Assembly: GCF_015709225.1 (NCBI RefSeq)
Contig: NZ_JADNRS010000030.1
Coordinates: 1 to 61,091, forward strand
Source of the DNA: Acholeplasma laidlawii
GTDB taxonomy: Bacteria; Bacillota_I; Bacilli_A; Acholeplasmatales; Acholeplasmataceae
Direction: 5' to 3'
DNA: 61,091 nucleotides
Part shown: positions 33,771 to 42,839 of the stretch, in pieces
Layout of the letters: each line of letters opens with the position of its first letter
How positions within the stretch are numbered: position 1 is the first letter of the stretch
The notes under the pieces: generated by a model
What the model saw: only the letters and a program-made list of their open reading frames with translations
Told to the model about the DNA's origin: nothing
Database searches by the model: none
Program-made: the position numbers and the translations under genes

Positions 33771-34838
33771 ATGAAGAAAATATTTAGTTTAACATTTATT
33801 ATGGCAGCATTATTTATATTAAATGCTTGTACATCGAATGCATTAGTAATTTATATGCCAAAAGAATATATCTCAGAAGATCTAATTGATGCTTTTGAAC
33901 AAGAAACAGGCATTCAAGTCGCACTACGTTACTTTGATTCAAACGAAGTTTTACTTACAAATGCTAAAGTAAATTCATACGATTTAATTATTCCATCAGA
34001 CTATGCAATTGAAGAATTAGCGGCTGGGGATTATTTAAAACCACTTGATTGGGACCGTATTGACTTTGATAAAGCTGATTTTTCAGTGAATTTATCTAAT
34101 GCAATGGAACAATTAAATACCGATGGATTTGATATTTTAGAATATTCACTACCATATTTTTGGGGCACAGTGGGATTAATCTATAACAATACTAAAACTG
34201 GCTTATATGAAGATCTTGTTGAAGAAGAATGGAATATCTTAAATAATCCAAACTATTCAAAAATGATCTATGATTCATCCAGAGATGCATTTATGGCAGC
34301 TTTATACGCTAATAATTTTGAAATGAATAATGCAACATCAACTGAAGTGAATGTTGCTAAAAACTGGTTAATTGATGCATACTCAAAATCAAATGCATCT
34401 ATAAAGTCAGATGAAATTTTAAGTGAAGCGATTGATAATAACACACCATATGATGTAGCAATGGTTTACTCAGGTGATGCGGTATACATCTTACAAGAAA
34501 ATGAAAAATATTCATACTTTGTACCAACTTGGACAAACGTATGGATTGATGGATATGTTATTCCAACAAATACTAAACATGAAGATTGGGCATATGAATT
34601 TATCAACTTCATGTCCACTTATGATGCATTACTTGATAATGCAACAGAAATGGGTTATTCACCAATTTCTGAAGCAGTTTACCAAAACTTATATCAAGAT
34701 GAAGAATTTAACTGGGACAATGACCGTATTGGTTATGCATTCTCAGTGCCTTATACAAACTTTGAATTCTTTAGATATGATGTAGAATTAAAGAAATTAA
34801 TGGATGATGCATGGGAACTTGTCATCTTAAGTAACTAA
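33771..34838 (+). CDS. potD: spermidine/putrescine-binding lipoprotein PotD
   Basis: A 355-residue surface binding protein. The signal peptide ends with ILNAC, lipid-anchored at C20. Motifs of PotD-like proteins, such as YDLIIPSDYAIEELAAGDYLKPLDW and the late WAYEFINFM, are visible. It delivers polyamine to PotBC. Ribosome site GAGGAAGAG; it is the last gene of the operon, closed by a strong terminator. Confidence 0.92.
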   Translation: MKKIFSLTFIMAALFILNACTSNALVIYMPKEYISEDLIDAFEQETGIQVALRYFDSNEVLLTNAKVNSYDLIIPSDYAIEELAAGDYLKPLDWDRIDFDKADFSVNLSNAMEQLNTDGFDILEYSLPYFWGTVGLIYNNTKTGLYEDLVEEEWNILNNPNYSKMIYDSSRDAFMAALYANNFEMNNATSTEVNVAKNWLIDAYSKSNASIKSDEILSEAIDNNTPYDVAMVYSGDAVYILQENEKYSYFVPTWTNVWIDGYVIPTNTKHEDWAYEFINFMSTYDALLDNATEMGYSPISEAVYQNLYQDEEFNWDNDRIGYAFSVPYTNFEFFRYDVELKKLMDDAWELVILSN

Positions 34839-34851
34839 ACCTAAATATATA

Positions 34852-34895
34852 AACCTAATAGTAATCGATAAGATAAGTACTATTAGGTTTTTTTA
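34852..34895 (+). terminator. terminator of potABCD
   Basis: AACCTAATAGTA and TACTATTAGGTT (34852-34863, 34878-34889) form a 12-bp stem followed by TTTTTT. Confidence 0.85.
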
Positions 34896-34954
34896 TTAAA
34901 CATAAATCATCGTGTATTATGTCACATAAGCGCATATTTATACGGGTTTTATGT

Positions 34955-34960
34955 TAAAAT
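34955..34960 (+). promoter_or_regulatory. extended -10 promoter of the nusB operon
   Basis: TAAAAT at 34955-34960 preceded by TGT, 20 bp before nusB. Confidence 0.4.
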
Positions 34961-34979
34961 ACATTTGAGGTAAATAATT

Positions 34980-35360
34980 ATGCAAAAGACACATACACAA
35001 TATAAAAAACTAATGGAAGTGATGTATCAATATAGTTTACACAAGCATGTTGATTTTTTAGATTACACATTACTTGAAGATGCATCCAAAGAAGTTATTA
35101 ATGGCATGATAGATGATTTAGAACATATAGATTTTTTAATTTCATCAACAATCAAAAACTACACTATTGATCGTTTAAATTTGGTAGATTTAGCAATTAT
35201 TAGAGTTGCTGTATATGCACTTTTAAAAGAAATCGATCCGGCTGAAATCGTGATTAACGAAGCCATTGAATTATCTAAAGAATTTACAGATTTAGATGAT
35301 GAAAAGCAACACAAATTTAACAATAGTTTAATTGATAATATATATAAAAAAATTAAGTAG
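34980..35360 (+). CDS. nusB: transcription antitermination factor NusB
   Basis: A 126-residue all-helical protein that binds boxA RNA with NusE during rRNA transcription. The conserved C-terminal pattern RLNLVDLAIIRVAVYALL ... EIVINEAIELSKEF is clear. Ribosome site GAGGT. It heads the run nusB-xseA-xseB-tlyA-recN, a typical Firmicutes order but without ispA, dxs and argR. Confidence 0.93.
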   Translation: MQKTHTQYKKLMEVMYQYSLHKHVDFLDYTLLEDASKEVINGMIDDLEHIDFLISSTIKNYTIDRLNLVDLAIIRVAVYALLKEIDPAEIVINEAIELSKEFTDLDDEKQHKFNNSLIDNIYKKIK

Positions 35361-35365
35361 GGCAT

Positions 35366-36706
35366 ATGAACGAACAAAAGTATTTAAGCGTTTCTGCACT
35401 AACTGAATATATTAAAGTCAAATTAGAAAATGATAACCATCTTAAACGCGTATTTTTAAAAGGTGAAATTTCAAATTTCACCCATCATGGTTCAGGACAT
35501 CTATATTTCTCGTTAAAAGATGAAGATGCAGCAATCTCTGCAATGATGTTTAAAACGTATGCATCTACATTAAGTTTTAAACCTAAAGCAGGGGATAAAG
35601 TTTTAGTAGAAGGTTATATTTCTTTATATAAAGCACGTGGTACGTATAGTATCTCGATTTTTTCTATGACGCTTGATGGTATTGGTGAGCTTTTCTTAAA
35701 ATATGAACAAAATAGAAAGATGTTTCAAGAACTCGGCTATTTTGATGAATCACTAAAAAAACCTATTCCTAAGTTTCCTAAGATTATTGCAGTCATTACA
35801 TCTGAAACTGGTGCAGTGATTCAAGATATAAAAACGACGATTTCAAGACGGTACTTACTCGCGAAAATTGAACTCTATCCCATTTTAGTTCAAGGTGAGG
35901 GCTCTAAAGATGATATTGTTAGAACACTAGCAAGAGTCAACAAAGAAAGTCAAGCAGATGTCATTATCTTAGGACGCGGAGGTGGCTCGATTGAAGACTT
36001 ATGGAGTTTTAATGAGGCTGAAGTCGTTGTTGCAATTCATCAGTCTAAAATACCCGTTATTACAGCGATAGGACATGAAACAGACACAACCCTATCTGAT
36101 TATGTTTCAGACTTACGTGCACCAACACCAACAGCTGCAGCAGAACTTGCCACACCGAATATGGTGGACTTAATTAAAGAAATAAAAGACAAAGTTCAAT
36201 TAAGTCAGTACTATATGAATGAGCGTATAAAAAACTATACGCAATTATTATTAAATTTAGATGAAAGACTTGAACTTGCAAGTCCTAAATCCAAGTTAGA
36301 GTTAGAACATAAACAAATTGATAACTTAACATCTAAATTAACGTACTTTTATAAGTCAAAACTAACAGATAACTTAAATAAGGTTAGACTTTTGAGTCAA
36401 AGGCTTACATCGCCTGATGAAAAAATAGAGCGTTATAAAGAACGTATAGAAACTTTAACATCAAGAATAAACCTTTTATATAAGAAGCAAGTAGATTTGA
36501 AAACTTACGAATATCAATCAAGTTTAAAGCAACTACAAGGACTAGATCCATTACGTATTATGCAAAGAGGTTTCTCATTAACAACCAAAAATCAAAAAGT
36601 GATTACAAGTATAGAACAAATTAACACGAATGATGAATTAGATATTCAATATAAAGATGGTACAGCAAAAGTTAAAGTATTAAGCAAGGAAGGTAAACAC
36701 ATATGA
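35366..36706 (+). CDS. xseA: exodeoxyribonuclease VII large subunit
   Basis: A 446-residue nuclease subunit that degrades single-stranded DNA. An N-terminal OB fold (LSVSALTEYIK, GEISNFTHHGSGHLYFSLKD) precedes the catalytic region with VITSETGAVIQDI, GRGGGSIEDLW and IGHETDTTLSDYVSD, then a long coiled coil. It overlaps xseB by 4 bases (ATGA). Confidence 0.96.
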   Translation: MNEQKYLSVSALTEYIKVKLENDNHLKRVFLKGEISNFTHHGSGHLYFSLKDEDAAISAMMFKTYASTLSFKPKAGDKVLVEGYISLYKARGTYSISIFSMTLDGIGELFLKYEQNRKMFQELGYFDESLKKPIPKFPKIIAVITSETGAVIQDIKTTISRRYLLAKIELYPILVQGEGSKDDIVRTLARVNKESQADVIILGRGGGSIEDLWSFNEAEVVVAIHQSKIPVITAIGHETDTTLSDYVSDLRAPTPTAAAELATPNMVDLIKEIKDKVQLSQYYMNERIKNYTQLLLNLDERLELASPKSKLELEHKQIDNLTSKLTYFYKSKLTDNLNKVRLLSQRLTSPDEKIERYKERIETLTSRINLLYKKQVDLKTYEYQSSLKQLQGLDPLRIMQRGFSLTTKNQKVITSIEQINTNDELDIQYKDGTAKVKVLSKEGKHI

Positions 36707-36888
36707 GTGAAAAACTTACATTTGAAGAAACAATTAAAAAGTTAGAAGAAGTTGTTAAGCAACTTGAAAGTAAAGATATTTCTTTAGAACAATCTATTGA
36801 AAAATATCAAGAAGGCTTAAAATTATCAAAATCATTATATGAAATGATTAAAGCAGCTGAATCTTTAATTGTTGAAGTTAAATCTTGA
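36703..36888 (+). CDS. xseB: exodeoxyribonuclease VII small subunit
   Basis: A 61-residue helical hairpin that decorates XseA (LTFEETIKKLEEVVKQLES, SLEQSIEKYQEGLKL). Length and motif are standard. It is coupled to xseA through ATGA and its TGA stop overlaps the next start. Confidence 0.95.
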   Translation: MSEKLTFEETIKKLEEVVKQLESKDISLEQSIEKYQEGLKLSKSLYEMIKAAESLIVEVKS

Positions 36889-37583
36889 GATTAGATAAAT
36901 ATTTAACAGACCACTATAAAGACATTACACGTTCACAGTTTAGTGACTTTATTAAGCGTGGATTTATAACTGTTGATGATAAAGTAATAACCAAACCATC
37001 TTTTGATGTGCTTGAACACCACGTTGTGAAATTCAATAAAGACGAGGTCTTTGTTTCACGTGGCGGTGAAAAATTAGAACATGCAATTGATGTTTTTGGT
37101 ATAGATATTTCTAATAAAGTCGTTATAGATGTCGGTGCATCGACCGGTGGGTTTACTCAAAGCGTATTAAACCATGGTGCAAAGCATGTCTATGCATATG
37201 ATGTAGGTACAGATCAGTTAGCAAAAAGCTTACGTAGTGATGTACGTGTCTCATCGTTTGAACAAACAAACATATTAGATGTTAATCTACCTCTAAATGA
37301 TCTGATTGTTATAGATGTATCCTTTACATCGGTATTACCAATTTTAAGCTATGTCACACCTTTTGCAAAAGAGATTATCTTTTTACTTAAACCTCAATTT
37401 GAGACTACAAAGGATATGCTTAAAAAAGGTATATTAAAATCAGAAAAAGAAATATCTAAGATCATTGAAAAAACAACCCAACACTTAAAGTCATTATCAT
37501 TACAAATCTTAGGTTTTACACCAAGTCCAATAACCGGCAAAGATGGAAACCAAGAGTATTTAATTTACTGTACAAGGAGTTAA
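36885..37583 (+). CDS. tlyA: TlyA-family rRNA 2'-O-methyltransferase / hemolysin-like
   Basis: A 232-residue protein with an N-terminal S4 RNA-binding domain (RLDKYLTDH ... SDFIKRGFITVDDK) and a Rossmann FtsJ-like methyltransferase domain (VIDVGASTGGFTQSVLNHGA, FLLKPQFE). It starts at TTG within the xseB stop (TTGA), as the S4 domain normally begins M-R-L-D. In Firmicutes this YqxC/TlyA gene sits between xseB and recN; the rRNA target here is inferred from the family. Confidence 0.9.
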   Translation: MRLDKYLTDHYKDITRSQFSDFIKRGFITVDDKVITKPSFDVLEHHVVKFNKDEVFVSRGGEKLEHAIDVFGIDISNKVVIDVGASTGGFTQSVLNHGAKHVYAYDVGTDQLAKSLRSDVRVSSFEQTNILDVNLPLNDLIVIDVSFTSVLPILSYVTPFAKEIIFLLKPQFETTKDMLKKGILKSEKEISKIIEKTTQHLKSLSLQILGFTPSPITGKDGNQEYLIYCTRS

Positions 37584-37586
37584 TAC

Positions 37587-39230
37587 ATGCTAAATTATCT
37601 AGAAGTTAAAAATTTCGCTTTAATTGATGATTTAAATATCGAGTTTAAGCATGGTTTAACATCATTAACTGGAGAAACTGGTAGTGGTAAATCGATTCTT
37701 TTAGAGTCTTTACAATTGTTATTTGGAAAGCGTTCAGATGCTGAGTATATTAGGACTGGTACAACGAAAGCAACCGTTCTAGGTAGATTTAGTCTAACAC
37801 CAAATCAAGCAAGAGATTTAGACTTACCCAATGATATTACACTGAGTAGAGAAATAGACCAATCAGGTAGACATCTAGTAAAACTAAATGATGAAACAAT
37901 CACCCTTTCAAGACTTAGACAAATTACGAATAAGATTGGCTTAATTCATGGACAAAATGATACCTATCAATTACTAGATAAATCTACCTATGTATCTTTC
38001 ATTGACTTATTAGATCAAGTAGAAATTAACAAATTACTACAACATTATTTACTCAAAAGAAGTACTTATTTAGATGCTTTAAAGGCATTTGAAAACTTAA
38101 AAAATAAGAAACAAGAAACTCAAGAACGCGCTGAATTTTTAAAGTTTCAAATCAACGAGTTAAAATCTTATAATCTAGTCTTAGGAGAAAAACAGGAATT
38201 AGAGGAAAAAGTTCAAAGATTAAAAAACTTTGATAGTATTCAGCAAGCACTAAAGCTAAGTTATGACACCTTTAATGGGCAATTTTTTCAAACAGATCTT
38301 TTATATGATGCGTACAAACAAATGTCTAAAATTGCTGTCTATGATAATGAATATAAAGAAATATCAAAACTTCTTGAAGAAAGTTATTATAACTTAGAAG
38401 AAGCTAAAAAAAGTGTTGAATCTTCATTAGATAGTCTAGATTTTGATAGTGATGCATACAATAATTATCAAGAACGTTTGTATGAACTATCTAAAATAGA
38501 GACGAAATATGCAAAATCAAATGATGACCTAGTGAAGTACTTAGAAGAAATGACTGATGAGTTATTAATGAGTCAAGACTTTGATGGCTATTTAAAAATA
38601 GCTAAATCAAAACTGGATACACATTATGATGAAGCTTACAAACTTGGTGAAAAACTAAGTAGTTATAGAAAAAAACTAGCACTTAAGCTAGAAAAAGAAT
38701 TAACTCAGTCCTTACATGAACTTGATTTAGAAAAGGCAGTTTTTAAAATTGAGTTTGAAGCCTTAAAACCTCAGCTGGTATTAGGTGAGGATGGACTAGA
38801 TTCAGTAGAGTTTATGATATCACTCAATGAAGGTGAACCCCTCAAAGCACTTGCTAAAGTAGCTAGTGGTGGTGAAAAAGCTAGATTTATGTTTGCATTA
38901 AAATCACTTTATGCCACAAATAGTGACTTAAGTCTCTTAGTTTTTGATGAGATTGACATTGGTATATCCGGAAAAACTGCAACAAAAATGGCAAATGTGA
39001 TGAAACGCCATGCTAAAACGATGCAAATACTCGTGATAACACACTTACCACAAGTAGCTGCAAAGGCTGATTATCATTATGCAATCTATAAAGAATTAGT
39101 TGATAAACGTATGCAAACTCAAATTAATATCCTAAATTTTGAAGAACGTACTTTAGCGATTGCTAGTATGTTATCTGATGATGAAATTACGCCGTTTGCG
39201 ATTGAACAGGCAAAAAAACTATTATCATAA
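37587..39230 (+). CDS. recN: DNA repair protein RecN
   Basis: A 547-residue SMC-like ATPase for double-strand break repair. Walker A GETGSGKSILLESL, a central coiled coil (about 150-350), signature VASGGEKARFMFAL and Walker B LLVFDEIDIGISG are present, with the H-loop VITHLPQVAA. Ribosome site AAGGAG. Ends the nusB operon. Confidence 0.95.
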   Translation: MLNYLEVKNFALIDDLNIEFKHGLTSLTGETGSGKSILLESLQLLFGKRSDAEYIRTGTTKATVLGRFSLTPNQARDLDLPNDITLSREIDQSGRHLVKLNDETITLSRLRQITNKIGLIHGQNDTYQLLDKSTYVSFIDLLDQVEINKLLQHYLLKRSTYLDALKAFENLKNKKQETQERAEFLKFQINELKSYNLVLGEKQELEEKVQRLKNFDSIQQALKLSYDTFNGQFFQTDLLYDAYKQMSKIAVYDNEYKEISKLLEESYYNLEEAKKSVESSLDSLDFDSDAYNNYQERLYELSKIETKYAKSNDDLVKYLEEMTDELLMSQDFDGYLKIAKSKLDTHYDEAYKLGEKLSSYRKKLALKLEKELTQSLHELDLEKAVFKIEFEALKPQLVLGEDGLDSVEFMISLNEGEPLKALAKVASGGEKARFMFALKSLYATNSDLSLLVFDEIDIGISGKTATKMANVMKRHAKTMQILVITHLPQVAAKADYHYAIYKELVDKRMQTQINILNFEERTLAIASMLSDDEITPFAIEQAKKLLS

Positions 39231-39236
39231 TAAAAA

Positions 39237-39268
39237 AATGAACTTATAAAGTAAGTTCATTTTTTTAT
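39237..39268. terminator. bidirectional terminator
   Basis: AATGAACTTA and TAAGTTCATT (39237-39246, 39252-39261) with A and T runs on either side. It ends recN on the plus strand and the small membrane gene on the minus strand. Confidence 0.8.
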
Positions 39269-39284
39269 TAAAAGGTATTGTTAA

Positions 39285-39464
39285 TTAACTAAAAAAGTTA
39301 ACGACTGCGATGATTGCACCAATTAAAATTACTGCAATTGTTCCGAAAATGATAAGCCCTATAACAATTTTTCCCCATAGAGATTCACTTGGATCTTTAA
39401 ATACGTATGTATCTTTCTTTGCAACTGGTTGTTGTTTTTTAGAAACAGAATTCTTTTTTGCCAT
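39285..39464 (-). CDS. small single-pass membrane protein (59 residues)
   Basis: An ATG at 39464 behind GGAGTGAT on the minus strand opens 59 codons. A basic Lys/Gln-rich cytoplasmic head (MAKKNSVSKKQQPVAKK) and the segment FKDPSESLWGK precede one strong transmembrane helix (IVIGLIIFGTIAVILIGAII). Its size and layout recall small SecE-like or accessory membrane proteins, but no family is recognised. A TATAAT upstream on the same strand and a shared terminator support it. Longer plus-strand frames here are shadows. Confidence 0.72.
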   Translation of the reverse strand: MAKKNSVSKKQQPVAKKDTYVFKDPSESLWGKIVIGLIIFGTIAVILIGAIIAVVNFFS

Positions 39465-39532
39465 GTTATCACTCCAAAATAATTTGTCTTATGATATTAT
39501 ACTATATAATATGTATTAAAGGAAGTTTTAAT

Positions 39533-40642
39533 TTGAAAAAATCATATAAAGTTATATTTCATATTGATTTAAACGCTTTCTACGCTACATGTGCCATGAT
39601 TAAAGAGCCACATTTGAAGCATAGGGTTTTTGTTGTTGGTGGACAATCCTCTCAACCAAGAGGTGTTGTATCAACAGCAAGCTATAAAGCTAGAAAATAT
39701 GGCATACATGCTGGCATGAGCATGTTAGACGCTTTAAATAAATTTCCTAGACTACTTATAGTACCTGTTGACTTTAAATTTTACAGAGAAATGTCAAACA
39801 AATTTATGGAAGTTTTGGATTCTTATTCAGATTTAGTCCTTCAAGCATCCATTGATGAGGCGTTTTTAGATATGACCAAAGCATCTGAGGAGATACATCC
39901 AATTAAGTTAGCTAAAAAGATTCAAAAAGAACTGGTTGATAAATACCAACTACCAACATCTATTGGTATCGCACCGACCTTATTTTTAGCCAAAATGGCA
40001 AGTGATATGAAAAAACCATTAGGTATTACGGTATTAAGAAAAAGAGATGTAGAAAAGTTACTATATCCTTTAAGTGTTGCTGACATATATGGTATTGGTA
40101 AACAAACATACCCAAAACTCATGGCTCTTGGTATCAATTCGATAAAGGACTTTATGGACTTATCTAACTTACCAAAGATCACACGTGTGATGAAAGAAGA
40201 AACTTATTATAGTTTTAGAGAATATATCTTGGGTAATAGTTCTAATGTTGTTGATCCTGATAAATACCGCTTACCAAAATCCATCTCTGCTGAAACTACA
40301 TTTAATACAAATATCGATGAACCGTCCGTTATATTAGACATCATTATGTCTCAACTAGATGAATCCCTAGCTAGACTAAAGAAATATAACATGCTTACAA
40401 AAACAGTTGGATTTAAACTCAAATCCAGTGATTTTAAATCCATTACCCGTTCTAAAACACTAGAAGATTATACAAATGATCCTGAAATTATCAAATATGA
40501 ACTGACATCACTTTTTGAAAATGAATTTGAAGGTGGGGTTTATCGTTTAGCTGGTGCATCATTAAGTAACTTAATTTTACACAGAGATAATGAAATTCCT
40601 TTTAATCTGTTCACGTATGAAAAGTTTATCACTAAATTATGA
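39533..40642 (+). CDS. dinB: DNA polymerase IV (Y-family)
   Basis: A 369-residue translesion polymerase. The catalytic carboxylates lie in HIDLNAFYA and QASIDEAFLDMT; RGVVSTASYKARKYGIHAGM is also typical. The start is a TTG (39533) placed 7 bp after AAAGGAAG; the longer frame would run into the divergent small membrane gene and has no ribosome site. A beta-clamp-type tail is not obvious. Confidence 0.92.
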   Translation: MKKSYKVIFHIDLNAFYATCAMIKEPHLKHRVFVVGGQSSQPRGVVSTASYKARKYGIHAGMSMLDALNKFPRLLIVPVDFKFYREMSNKFMEVLDSYSDLVLQASIDEAFLDMTKASEEIHPIKLAKKIQKELVDKYQLPTSIGIAPTLFLAKMASDMKKPLGITVLRKRDVEKLLYPLSVADIYGIGKQTYPKLMALGINSIKDFMDLSNLPKITRVMKEETYYSFREYILGNSSNVVDPDKYRLPKSISAETTFNTNIDEPSVILDIIMSQLDESLARLKKYNMLTKTVGFKLKSSDFKSITRSKTLEDYTNDPEIIKYELTSLFENEFEGGVYRLAGASLSNLILHRDNEIPFNLFTYEKFITKL

Positions 40643-40663
40643 TATAATTATGGAGGTGAAAAT

Positions 40664-41932
40664 ATGAAAATAAAAGAAATGCTTGAGAAATTAAAATATA
40701 CTGAATTATCCCCAATACAAACTGAAGTCATTAAAAACTTTAATGATAAGCGACATATTGTGGGCTTAGCTCCAACTGGAACTGGTAAGACACATGCTTA
40801 TCTTTTTCCTGTTTTAGAAAACTTAAAAAGAGAACCTAATGTTGTAGAAGCAATCATCTTACTACCAACGAATGAGCTTGTTATGCAAGTTCAAAGTATG
40901 TTGTTAGAAGCAGATGATACTGTAAGCTATAAATCATATTATGGTTCACAAGATATGCAAAGAGAAGCTGTAAAACTTAAAAACAGTCATCCCAATATCG
41001 TTATTACAACACCTTCAAAATTAATAGATCTAGTCATCCATAAAAATGCTTTAAATATTAAACATTTAGATTACTTCATACTAGATGAAGCAGATATGAT
41101 GTTTGATGAAGATTTTATGAGTTTAATTGACCCTGTTTTAGCAAATCAAAAAATAGACAAGTTTATGATATTCTCTGCAAGTATTACTAAAGCCATGGAA
41201 CCATTTATTGCAAAATACTTTGGAAACCACATATTTATTGATACAAAGAAGGAAACTACTCTAAATATTGATTATTATTTATTAAACATTAGAGAACAAA
41301 GACTAGAAAGTTTAATGGATATCATTAAACGTATTAATCCTTACTTAAGTATTATATTTGTAAGTAAAAACGAAGACATCAACACTGTCTATGAATACCT
41401 ATTAGAACAAGGTGTTAACGCTGTATCATTTCAATCTAGTTTAGGCGTTAAACAAAGAAAACGTATTCTAGAAGATATTCATAATTTAAAATATCAATAT
41501 GTTGTCTCAAGTGATTTGTTAGCTCGTGGTATCGATTTTAAAGCAAGTCATATTATTCACTATGATTTACCATTTAAATTAGAGTTTTTCTTACATAGAA
41601 GTGGCCGTACAGCACGTATGGGTGATACCGGTGAGGTTTATACACTCTATGATGAAATGGATCAAAAAAAGATTGATAAATTAAGAAACCAGGGAATTGA
41701 TTTTATACCAATCACCTTAACACCAGATGGTTTCAAAAAACCTAAAAAGAAATCAAAAACTTATGATAAAAAGATTGCTAACGCGATTAAGAAAATAGCT
41801 AAACCAAAGCGTGTTACACCAGGATATAAGAAAAAACATGCTGAAAAAGTTAAAGCTGCAATTAAAAAAGTAAAGAAAGGTAGGTACAGGGATGCTGATC
41901 TTAGGAAGTCACGTCAGTCTCAAGGGGAATGA
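40664..41932 (+). CDS. DEAD-box RNA helicase
   Basis: A 422-residue ATP-dependent RNA helicase similar to CshB-type proteins. Q motif, motif I APTGTGKTHAYLFP, LDEADMMFDED (DEAD), SAS in place of the common SAT, and HRSGRTARMG are visible. The basic tail (KKPKKKSKTYDKK onwards) likely binds RNA. Ribosome site GGAGGTG. The last 41 bases overlap nfo. Confidence 0.92.
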   Translation: MKIKEMLEKLKYTELSPIQTEVIKNFNDKRHIVGLAPTGTGKTHAYLFPVLENLKREPNVVEAIILLPTNELVMQVQSMLLEADDTVSYKSYYGSQDMQREAVKLKNSHPNIVITTPSKLIDLVIHKNALNIKHLDYFILDEADMMFDEDFMSLIDPVLANQKIDKFMIFSASITKAMEPFIAKYFGNHIFIDTKKETTLNIDYYLLNIREQRLESLMDIIKRINPYLSIIFVSKNEDINTVYEYLLEQGVNAVSFQSSLGVKQRKRILEDIHNLKYQYVVSSDLLARGIDFKASHIIHYDLPFKLEFFLHRSGRTARMGDTGEVYTLYDEMDQKKIDKLRNQGIDFIPITLTPDGFKKPKKKSKTYDKKIANAIKKIAKPKRVTPGYKKKHAEKVKAAIKKVKKGRYRDADLRKSRQSQGE

Positions 41933-42776
41933 TATGTTCTATGGTAGTGTATTAGAAGCACTAGAATACAATGCCAATACCATGATGGTATATACCGGAG
42001 CCCCACAAAATACAATTAGAAAACCAATCGAATCAATGAAAATAGAAGAGGCGCATGCACTCATGAAGGAAAAGGGTATTGATTTAAATCATGTCGTGGT
42101 GCATGCACCTTACATTATAAATTTATGTAACCCAGATCCAGAACGCCGTGCATTTGCTGTAGAGTTTCTTACAAAAGAAGTTGTACGTGTTGGACAAATG
42201 GGCATTAACCAAATGGTTTTACACCCAGGTTCAGCAGTTGGTGGTAATAGAGAAGAAGCGGTTCACTGGATTAGTGAAGGCTTAAATCAAATTATCGATA
42301 ACACCAAAGATTACAACGTAAGAATCGCTTTAGAAACGATGGCTGGAAAAGGCAATGAAATTGGTAAAACCTTTGAAGAACTCAAAGCAATTATTGATGG
42401 AGTTGATGATAAATCAAGAGTATCTGTTTGTTTTGATACATGTCACGTACATGATGCAGGTTATGATGTAATTCATGATCTTGATAAAACACTCCAATTA
42501 TTTGATGATATTGTAGGATTAAACTATATTTCTGTAGTCCACGTAAACGACTCTAAAAATGAACTTGGTGCTTCTAAAGACCGTCATGAAAACATTGGTT
42601 TTGGCTATATTGGTTATGACGCTTTACTTAAAGTAATTTATCATGAAGCATTTAAGGAGATTCCTAAAATACTAGAAACTCCGTATGTAAATGATAATGC
42701 ACCTTACAAATTAGAAATTCAAATGATTAAAGATAGAGTATTTGATAACGAATTAAAAATAAAGCTAGAAAAATAA
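41892..42776 (+). CDS. nfo: endonuclease IV (AP endonuclease)
   Basis: A 294-residue TIM-barrel zinc enzyme that cuts DNA at abasic sites. Metal ligands are seen in VVVHAPYIINL, MVLHPGSAVGG, ALETMAGKGNE, CFDTCHVHDAGYD and VHVNDSKNELGASKDRHENIG. It begins inside the helicase gene (41-base overlap) with AGGTACAGGG upstream, so the two are coupled. Confidence 0.95.
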   Translation: MLILGSHVSLKGNDMFYGSVLEALEYNANTMMVYTGAPQNTIRKPIESMKIEEAHALMKEKGIDLNHVVVHAPYIINLCNPDPERRAFAVEFLTKEVVRVGQMGINQMVLHPGSAVGGNREEAVHWISEGLNQIIDNTKDYNVRIALETMAGKGNEIGKTFEELKAIIDGVDDKSRVSVCFDTCHVHDAGYDVIHDLDKTLQLFDDIVGLNYISVVHVNDSKNELGASKDRHENIGFGYIGYDALLKVIYHEAFKEIPKILETPYVNDNAPYKLEIQMIKDRVFDNELKIKLEK

Positions 42777-42839
42777 CATTGAATAAAAATTTTAATCATG
42801 TTATAATTATATTTGCGAAAACTATAAGGAGAATTTGAC

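Noticed and set aside
34474-34785. 103-codon alternative frame inside potD
   Set aside because: Out-of-frame shadow within a conserved gene, with no ribosome site.
39310-39519. Plus-strand frame opposite the small membrane gene
   Set aside because: Antisense to a minus-strand gene with a good ribosome site and helix; no start signal of its own.
39458-39532. N-terminal extension of DinB to an ATG at 39458
   Set aside because: It has no ribosome site, runs into the divergent small gene, and the polymerase fold starts at the TTG-initiated M-K-K-S-Y-K-V.
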